10,298 nt of DNA from an uncultured Chitinophagaceae bacterium. GTDB lineage: Bacteria > Bacteroidota > Bacteroidia > Chitinophagales > Chitinophagaceae. A program made the position numbers and the translations under genes. Shown piece after piece: positions 5,032 to 10,298 of the stretch (the first letter of the stretch is position 1; each line of letters opens with the position of its first letter). The notes beneath the pieces were generated by a model that had not been told where the DNA came from, made no database searches, and saw only the letters and a program-made list of their open reading frames with translations. The stretch is from NCBI GenBank assembly GCA_937996595.1, contig CALKVC010000073.1:1-10298 (forward strand), given 5' to 3'.

Positions 5032-6705
5032 CTATACAAGCATGGTAACCGGGTTCTCCAGGTATTTCTTTACGGTTTGCAGAAAAGCGGCCCCCACTGC
5101 ACCGTCAACACTCCTGTGATCACAACTCAGCGTAACCTTCATCACGTTAGCCACATCAAAAACCCCGCTTTTCCTTACCACTACTTCCCGGATACTTCCT
5201 ACTGCCAGGATGCAGCTGTCGGGCGGATTGATAATGGCAGTGAATGCTTCAATATCCATCATACCCAGGTTGGAAATGGTAAATGTATTTCCACTGAACT
5301 CATTTGGCTGCAATTTTTTATCCCGGGCCTTTGCATATAACTGTTTAGCGTCTGATGCTATTTGTGAAAGTGTTTTCTGGTCTGCAAATTTTATTACTGG
5401 TACAATCAGGCCTTCTGGAAGCGCTAAGGCAGAACCGATATGTATATGGTGGTTCCTCCTTATAAAATCACCCTCGCCATTCGCAGAAGTTATCCAGCTG
5501 CTATTCACATCAGGATGCTGGCGCAGGGCTGTGGCACATGCTTTTATAATCAGGTCGTTGAATGATATTTTCACCGGGCTTGTGGCATTCATGGCATTGC
5601 GGGCTATAATCGCATTGTCCATGTTTATCTCCATCGTAAGATAAAAATGTGGTGCGCTGAATTTACTTTCTCCAAGGCGGCGCGCAATAACCTTACGCAT
5701 CTGCGTTAGTGAAATATCTGTATATCCTTCTTCGGTAGATCCTGTATATGCAGCAACCGGTAATGCATCTACAGTACTAATTGCAGCTGGTGCTGGTTTA
5801 ACTTCCGATACAGGAGCCGAAACCGGAACAGTTGCCGTAGCAGGATTATAATCATCCACATCTTTCTTGGTTACACGGCCACCGTCTCCTGTACCATTAA
5901 TCCTCGACAGGTCAATTCCCTTTTCCGCCGCCAGTTTTTTTGCCAAAGGCGAAGCTTTTATCCTTCCGTTAGTTTGCCCAGCAGCCTGGTTATTGCCAGA
6001 AATTATTTCAGTTGTTGCAGCAGCTCCGGTGCTTACTGCAGTAGCTGATGCTGTTGCATTGAGGCCGGATTTTTCTGCTGCCACATAAGCACTTACGTCT
6101 GTTCCTGCTTTACCAACTATGGCAATAATATCATTCACTTTTGCCGCTTTACCGGCTTCCACACCAATATATAAAAGCGTTCCGTCTTCATATCCCACCA
6201 CTTCCATGGTTGCTTTGTCTGTTTCCACTTCAGCCAGTGCATCATCTGCTTTAACCTTATCACCCAGTTTTTTGTTCCAGGCTACAATTTTCCCTTCTGT
6301 CATGGTATCACTCAGCAGTGGCATCCTTATTTCTTTAGCTCCTGCCGGTAATGTAACCGATGCAGCGGGTGCAGCCTTTGCAGCTGAAGTTGAATCAGTG
6401 GCAACTGTTGCAACTGAAGTATTTCCAGGAGTTCCTGAAACGGCCAGTAATGGTTTATAATCTTCTCCTTCTTTACCTACTATGGCAATAACTGCATCAA
6501 CCAAAACCGATTTGCCTTTATCCACTCCTATATAGAGTAACGTTCCTTCATTGTAACTTTCCAGTTCCATAGTAGCCTTGTCTGTCTCCACTTCAGCCAG
6601 TACATCACCGGCCTTAACCTTGTCGCCCACTTTCTTATTCCAACCCACTATAACCGCTTCTGTCATAGTATCACTCATCCTGGGCATTCGTATCACTTCT
6701 GCCAT
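5032..6705 (-). CDS. pdhC: Dihydrolipoyllysine-residue acetyltransferase, E2 of pyruvate dehydrogenase
   Basis: This 557-residue protein is the E2 core of a 2-oxoacid dehydrogenase complex. It moves the acetyl group from the E1 enzyme to CoA through a swinging lipoyl arm. It has two lipoyl domains (about 4-78 and 126-200), each with the site ETDKATME (lipoylated K43 and K164). They are about 70% identical by my alignment and joined by Ala/Val/Pro-rich linkers. The E3/E1-binding domain is at about 250-286 (ASPLAKKLAAEKGIDLSRI then GGRVTKKDV). The acyltransferase core is at about 325-557 and ends with DHRSVDG (H530 and D534 catalytic). Close resemblance to Bacteroidota PDH E2 proteins argues for pyruvate over branched-chain or oxoglutarate complexes. 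No E1 or E3 gene is adjacent. It stands alone with its own terminator, and no clear promoter motif is seen in the 159-base gap upstream (6706-6864). Confidence 0.92.
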   Translation of the reverse strand: MAEVIRMPRMSDTMTEAVIVGWNKKVGDKVKAGDVLAEVETDKATMELESYNEGTLLYIGVDKGKSVLVDAVIAIVGKEGEDYKPLLAVSGTPGNTSVATVATDSTSAAKAAPAASVTLPAGAKEIRMPLLSDTMTEGKIVAWNKKLGDKVKADDALAEVETDKATMEVVGYEDGTLLYIGVEAGKAAKVNDIIAIVGKAGTDVSAYVAAEKSGLNATASATAVSTGAAATTEIISGNNQAAGQTNGRIKASPLAKKLAAEKGIDLSRINGTGDGGRVTKKDVDDYNPATATVPVSAPVSEVKPAPAAISTVDALPVAAYTGSTEEGYTDISLTQMRKVIARRLGESKFSAPHFYLTMEINMDNAIIARNAMNATSPVKISFNDLIIKACATALRQHPDVNSSWITSANGEGDFIRRNHHIHIGSALALPEGLIVPVIKFADQKTLSQIASDAKQLYAKARDKKLQPNEFSGNTFTISNLGMMDIEAFTAIINPPDSCILAVGSIREVVVRKSGVFDVANVMKVTLSCDHRSVDGAVGAAFLQTVKKYLENPVTMLV

Positions 6706-6864
6706 ATATATTATTTTCTTTACGTATTAATGATGGAAGCCCGAAATTAATGCAAAAACAGGAATAATGATACCAGATTTTCAGCAGTTGGCTTTTGGAG
6801 ATTCCTTATACTAAGCTGGAAAACAGGCTAAATACAAGTGGTTTTGTTAATAACCTGCTTTGGA

Positions 6865-8646
6865 TTAAAAATCCAGGTCAAGTTTCAAACGATCCCGCAG
6901 TTCTTTGATCATGGGATATTCTTCCGACAGTTTTTGATATTGTTGTTTGGTTGTGAGCGGTTTGCCGGTTGTTTCGGAAGTTGTTTCCTTTTCAACCAGT
7001 ATCAACTGGTAAGTAAGAAACCGGTTATTAAAGTATGCCTGCATGAAATGGATAAGGTCTGACCGCTCAGCTTCAATGAATTTCTGGTGCATATTGCTGT
7101 TAGTGATGATATCAAAACTATTGTTATCCACCACTTGCAGGTCTGCCATCCTGAAATTGGTAACAGCCGAATGATTTTTCCTATGTGAAAGCTTTTCAAT
7201 AAATGCTTCCCAGGCTTCACGCAACGTTTCTTCAGTAACTTGTTTACTGTTATTTCCGGCATTCCTTTCCTGGATCACCTGGTTCCTTATTTTTTCTAAC
7301 GAGCCAAGCCTGTTTGATGATTTTCCGGTTACGGGTATTGTGCTAACGGTAACGGACGCCTGCACATCAGTAACAGGTACGGACCTTTCTATAATCAAGC
7401 GTGCTTCCTGTTCCGGCTGCTTAATGACCTGTTTAACTGCAGGAGCCTGTTCTCTGGTCAGTATTACCGGCAATGCCCGGAACGAAAGCACTTTAGACTG
7501 ATCAGTCAGTTTTTTTTTTCCGGTTTGCAGGTCTTCTGAAACAAGTTGTATAGCCTGGTTAAGGTAATTTAATTTGATGAGTACCATTTCCACAAAAAGG
7601 CGCTTATTCCGGCTTTGCCTGTACCCTATGTTGGCATCGCTCAATAAATTAAGCGATGCTATTAACCATCCGGTAGCAACCTGCTGTGCGACCTGTAAAT
7701 ATTTTTCACGGAAATCATCCGCCACTTCAAGTAAACCCGAGGCTTTCACATCCCTGCTTATCAGAAGGTTCCTGGTGAATTCAGCAAATCCTTCCAGGAA
7801 AGTATCTCCTTCAAATCCCTTCTGGTTTATTTCATCAAATAGCAGTAACGCCTCGGCAAGCTGTTGCTGCTGCAAATGATCCATCAGCCTGAAATAATAA
7901 TCTTCATCCAGGATATTCAGGTGTTCCAGGGTGTTCGCATAATCAATTTTGCCTCCGGTGAAACTGGCTATTTTGTCAAGTATGCTCAGGGCATCCCGCA
8001 TACAACCTTCGCTCTTCTGCGCAATCACATGCAGGCCCGCTTTTTCAGCCGTAATATCTTCTTTGTCGCAGATTTCCTGCAGGTGGCTGATGGTATCGTT
8101 GATGGTTATACGCTTAAAATCGAATATCTGGCACCTGCTGAGTATGGTTGGCAGAATTTTATGCTTTTCGGTGGTAGCCAGGATGAATATGGCAAAATGC
8201 GGCGGCTCTTCCAGCGTTTTTAAGAATGCATTGAATGCCGCCTGGCTAAGCATATGAACCTCATCCACGATATACACTTTGTATTTACCCGCCTGCGGTG
8301 CAAAGCGTACCTGGTCTACCAGCGTCCTGATATCCTCCACCGAATTGTTGCTGGCTGCATCCAGTTCATGGATGTTCATAGAGATACCATTGTCGAATGA
8401 CACACAACTGTTACAGCTATTGCAGGCTTCGCCTTCCTTTGTACGGTTTTCGCAGTTGATTGTTTTTGCCAGTATGCGGGCACAGGTTGTTTTACCCACT
8501 CCACGCGGTCCGCAAAAAAGGAATGCATGGGCAAGCTGGTTATTGTTGATGGCGTTTTTAAGTGTGGTAGTTATATGCGCCTGCCCGATAACCGTACTGA
8601 AATTCTGGGGCCTGTATTTCCTGGCTGAAACAATAAAATTATCCAT
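6865..8646 (-). CDS. dnaX: DNA polymerase III subunit gamma/tau
   Basis: This 593-residue protein is the motor subunit of the clamp loader, which opens the sliding clamp onto primed DNA. The AAA+ core shows Walker A GPRGVGKTT (46-54), a zinc module with four Cys (C65, C75, C78, C81), Walker B VYIVDEVH (124-131), the SRC arginine-finger motif (S170-R171-C172), and sensor 2 around GCMRDALS (214-221). Domain III ends near residue 370. The rest is a tau-type tail (about 380-593), low in complexity to about 445 and then folded, which would bind the polymerase. At codons 376-379 (GGA AAA AAA AAA) the coding strand has ten consecutive A residues (7510-7519). Loss or gain of one A gives a stop after residue 379 or 381, so a gamma-like short form is likely. 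The ATG at 8646 fits the usual start (FIVSARKYRPQ). Confidence 0.95.
   Translation of the reverse strand: MDNFIVSARKYRPQNFSTVIGQAHITTTLKNAINNNQLAHAFLFCGPRGVGKTTCARILAKTINCENRTKEGEACNSCNSCVSFDNGISMNIHELDAASNNSVEDIRTLVDQVRFAPQAGKYKVYIVDEVHMLSQAAFNAFLKTLEEPPHFAIFILATTEKHKILPTILSRCQIFDFKRITINDTISHLQEICDKEDITAEKAGLHVIAQKSEGCMRDALSILDKIASFTGGKIDYANTLEHLNILDEDYYFRLMDHLQQQQLAEALLLFDEINQKGFEGDTFLEGFAEFTRNLLISRDVKASGLLEVADDFREKYLQVAQQVATGWLIASLNLLSDANIGYRQSRNKRLFVEMVLIKLNYLNQAIQLVSEDLQTGKKKLTDQSKVLSFRALPVILTREQAPAVKQVIKQPEQEARLIIERSVPVTDVQASVTVSTIPVTGKSSNRLGSLEKIRNQVIQERNAGNNSKQVTEETLREAWEAFIEKLSHRKNHSAVTNFRMADLQVVDNNSFDIITNSNMHQKFIEAERSDLIHFMQAYFNNRFLTYQLILVEKETTSETTGKPLTTKQQYQKLSEEYPMIKELRDRLKLDLDF
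7496..7519 (-). promoter_or_regulatory. A10 slippage site with adjacent palindrome inside dnaX
   Basis: On the coding (minus) strand, ten A residues (complement of 7510-7519) are followed by CT and then GACTGATCAGTC, a perfect 12-base palindrome (7496-7507). With nine A residues the reading becomes GGA AAA AAA AAC TGA. With eleven A residues, or a -1 ribosomal shift, it becomes GGA AAA AAA AAA ACT GAC TGA. Both end at once, directly after the clamp-loader core. Polymerase slippage at A9 is known for Thermus thermophilus dnaX and ribosomal frameshifting for Escherichia coli dnaX. Use here is inferred. Confidence 0.6.
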
Positions 8647-8656
8647 AAAAAAATGT

Positions 8657-8684
8657 GCTGTAAAAAAACCGTTTTTCTCACAGC
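8657..8684 (-). promoter_or_regulatory. Hairpin in the dnaX leader
   Basis: On the minus strand GCTGT and ACAGC (5 pairs; 8680-8684 and 8657-8661) enclose AAAAA and TTTTT, giving a two-part hairpin that ends ten bases before the dnaX ATG. It could affect ribosome access. It is followed by a short T-run (complement of 8647-8653), so attenuation or termination of upstream transcription is also possible. Weak evidence. Confidence 0.3.
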
Positions 8685-8691
8685 AAATTTA
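8684..8691 (-). promoter_or_regulatory. Possible -7 element of the dnaX promoter
   Basis: TAAATTTG on the minus strand matches TAnnTTTG, 37 bases before the dnaX start codon. No TTG lies at the expected 19-base spacing upstream, so only half of the promoter pattern is present. Confidence 0.35.
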
Positions 8692-8721
8692 ATTCAATAA
8701 ATACTATTTCCGGGGGTTAAT

Positions 8722-9891
8722 TCAGCTTATCATCGGGTGCCTGTGAAATTCTTTTGTCCTGTCGAACAGGTACCGGAATGTTGTTAACTGCCTGCTTCTG
8801 AATGTTTCGCCCAGGCTTTCAGCTACGTTCAGCATTTTGGTATTGAAGTCGCCAATCCATTGCATTTCAAAATCTTTATATAGTGGCGGGTTTACCTGAA
8901 CGATCCTGGCGCATTCACCTATTATGAATGAATCGATCCCCTTGCCCTGCCATTCGGGTACTGTACCAAATACCATCCCTACAAATTTCTTTGTTTTCCT
9001 GAACCGTTGCCGCCAAACAAATTCCAGTTTTTGCAACAGCCCGAATTTTCCGTCCAGGTGCTTGAAATACTGGTTAATATCCGGCAGATTGATAAACATG
9101 GAAATGGCCACTCCTTTATGATAAGCAAAGTATACAATATTCTCATCCATAACCGGTTTCATTTTCCTGAACATGATTAAAACCTGTTCTTTCGTAAGTT
9201 GTTTCAATCCCCCATGTCCGGCCCATGCTTTATTGTATACTTCCACAAAATCACCTGCATATTTATCCAGGTTATCTTTTTTGATGGTACTGAAACCAAT
9301 ATCGGGATTAGCAGATAAAACTTTATGCCTGTCAATTACTTTCTGGGCTATTTTTTTATGTGCATCCAACCCAAAACATACCTGGTTATAGAACACCCTG
9401 AACCCATAATTTTCAAAAAGCTTTACATAATACGGCGGATTATAATTCATACAATATAAAGGCTCATGAAATCCTTCTGTAATCATGCCCCACCACCTGT
9501 CGCGTTCCCCAAAATTTATTGGCCCGTCCATCGCCTCCATTCCTTTGCCGATGAGCCAGTGCCGGGCATTGTCAATCAACAGGTCCGCGGCAGCCTGTTC
9601 GTTGATGCACTCAAAAAATCCGATGCCGCCAACAGGAACATCATCACCCTTGTTTTTGTATTTCTTGTTTACAAAAGCTGCAATACGGCCGATAAGGTTT
9701 CCTTTATCATCCTGTAGAACCCAACGGATTGTTTCGCCAAACCTGTAGGCCTTGTTCTTATTCCTGTCAAACACTTCCCTGATATCCTTGTCAAGCGGCC
9801 TTATCCAGTTTGGGTCATCCTTATAAATTGACAAAGGCACTTTAATAAAGAGCCGTTCGCCCGCTTCATCCTGTACAGGTAGAATCTGCAT
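8722..9891 (-). CDS. GNAT-like acyltransferase family protein (YghO-like), substrate unknown
   Basis: This 389-residue protein resembles the YghO-type family of GNAT-fold proteins common in Bacteroidota. It appears to have two GNAT-like halves. The first (about 1-180) contains a beta strand LIGRIAAFVNKKY (66-78), GGIGFFECI and a conserved DGPINFGERDRWWG segment (122-135). The second (about 200-389) contains VYFAYHKGVAISMFINLPD and the acyl-CoA loop PEWQGKGID (312-320). That loop reads Q-x-x-G-x-D where the GNAT consensus is Q/R-x-x-G-x-G/A, so catalytic competence is uncertain. There is no signal peptide or membrane segment, so it is cytoplasmic. The ATG at 9891 is well placed, and no consensus promoter is visible in the short stretch before the broken gene at 9937. 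The dnaX gene follows after 75 bases and could be co-transcribed. No biochemical role is assigned. Confidence 0.7.
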   Translation of the reverse strand: MQILPVQDEAGERLFIKVPLSIYKDDPNWIRPLDKDIREVFDRNKNKAYRFGETIRWVLQDDKGNLIGRIAAFVNKKYKNKGDDVPVGGIGFFECINEQAAADLLIDNARHWLIGKGMEAMDGPINFGERDRWWGMITEGFHEPLYCMNYNPPYYVKLFENYGFRVFYNQVCFGLDAHKKIAQKVIDRHKVLSANPDIGFSTIKKDNLDKYAGDFVEVYNKAWAGHGGLKQLTKEQVLIMFRKMKPVMDENIVYFAYHKGVAISMFINLPDINQYFKHLDGKFGLLQKLEFVWRQRFRKTKKFVGMVFGTVPEWQGKGIDSFIIGECARIVQVNPPLYKDFEMQWIGDFNTKMLNVAESLGETFRSRQLTTFRYLFDRTKEFHRHPMIS

Positions 9892-9922
9892 GCCGTAAAA
9901 TTTGTTGAATAAATTGGTATGT

Positions 9923-9972
9923 GGTAACGGTTAGCTTTATCCGAAAATGACAAAACGATATACCCTGTTACC
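9923..9972. repeat. Short inverted repeat at the junction with the broken aminotransferase gene
   Basis: GGTAAC (9923-9928) and GTTACC (9967-9972) are perfect 6-base inverted copies 38 bases apart, bracketing the segment where aminotransferase homology is lost. They are too short to call insertion-sequence ends. They are recorded because they coincide with the composition change. Confidence 0.2.
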
Positions 9973-10298
9973 GAAAGAAATTAAACGACCAACAACTGCT
10001 TGAGTTTTAGGAATATCTAAATTATTATAATCTTGAGGAGCACCTAATAATTGAATTGGTAATTTAGAGGCTGTTTTTAATCCTTTAATATGTTCCCACT
10101 GATTAATAAAGTGGTACATGTTTGTGAACCAATAGTTAAAACCAGTTACTCCAGCTTTATTAAATTCATCAACAGTACGCATAGCAGTTTCAGTATCAGG
10201 CATTAAGATGTTTAAGAATGTTCCTGAATCTCCATTATCATCGCCTAATTTAGAGAAACCAATTCCTGGCACTTTAGATAATTCTTTTTGCAAGAATG
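9937..10298 (-). pseudogene. DegT/DnrJ/EryC1/StrS-type aminotransferase, fragment lacking its C-terminus
   Basis: The frame is open across the right edge of the window, so the N-terminal part lies outside; the TTG at 10293 is not a believable start. The visible 120 residues match the C-terminal region of PLP-dependent sugar aminotransferases of the DegT/DnrJ/EryC1/StrS family: GDSGTFLNILMPD, then GFNYWFTNMYHFINQWEHIKGL, then a late VVGRLISFG. Family members make amino sugars for surface polysaccharides. After RLISFG they normally continue with a charged helix (WTEEE-like). Here the frame changes to NRVYRFVIFG and stops, so homology ends near base 9970. GC is about 33% by eye count, and the codons favour A/T endings, unlike the GNAT-like gene next to it. 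This suggests a truncated transferred gene or a join between two genomes. Confidence 0.65.

Noticed and set aside
5077..6460. Several plus-strand open frames opposite the E2 gene
   Set aside because: They are antisense to highly conserved lipoyl and acyltransferase domains. Their length follows from Ala/Val-rich codons on the coding strand.
5955..6700. Internal direct repeat at DNA level in the E2 gene
   Set aside because: It is the ordinary duplication of the lipoyl domain seen in many E2 proteins, not a mobile or tandem DNA repeat.
9955..9975. Partial match to the I-SceI homing endonuclease site (TAACAGGGTA on the minus strand)
   Set aside because: Only ten of eighteen bases match and no intron or endonuclease gene is visible. 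Probably chance, although it lies at the junction.

Overview
The window looks like a chromosomal segment of a Bacteroidota bacterium, most likely of the Chitinophagaceae or Sphingobacteriia type. The taxon is inferred from three things: a secreted protease with a type IX secretion (T9SS) C-terminal sorting domain, a promoter matching the Bacteroidota pattern (TTG-N19-TAnnTTTG), and the protein families present. Every complete gene lies on the minus strand. Moderate-GC genes fill about 367-9891. Both edges (about 97-315 and 9970-10298) hold AT-rich, broken genes of different composition. No tRNA, rRNA, CRISPR array or recognisable insertion sequence was seen, and no gap between genes exceeds about 160 bases.

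From left to right: a 5' fragment of an RDD-family membrane protein gene on the plus strand, preceded by a hairpin-forming segment (1-96); a strong minus-strand terminator (314-345); a secreted metzincin-type zinc protease with a pre-peptidase-like domain and T9SS tail (367-1944); a small secreted protein of unknown function (2013-2468); and a two-gene unit of a CoA-binding-fold protein (2567-2932) and a DCC/DUF393 thiol-redox-like protein (2935-3336), 2 bases apart. Next come two small four-helix membrane proteins 10 bases apart (3494-3934, 3945-4319), and upstream of them a GbsR/MarR-type regulator (4400-4912) with its own terminator and a good promoter. Then follow three core genes: the E2 subunit of a 2-oxoacid dehydrogenase complex, most likely pyruvate dehydrogenase (5032-6705), DNA polymerase III gamma/tau dnaX (6865-8646), and a GNAT-like protein (8722-9891). 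The right edge carries the 3' part of a DegT/DnrJ/EryC1/StrS-type aminotransferase whose conserved sequence stops abruptly near 9970.

The two observations most worth following are these. First, a run of ten A residues on the coding strand of dnaX sits just after the clamp-loader core, and both alternative frames terminate within one to three codons. This is the arrangement expected if slippage makes a short gamma-like subunit. Second, the same imperfect palindrome (TTTCA-N8-TGAAA) occurs in the promoter of the GbsR-type regulator and in the leader of the downstream membrane-protein pair, suggesting a small self-regulated membrane module of unknown function.
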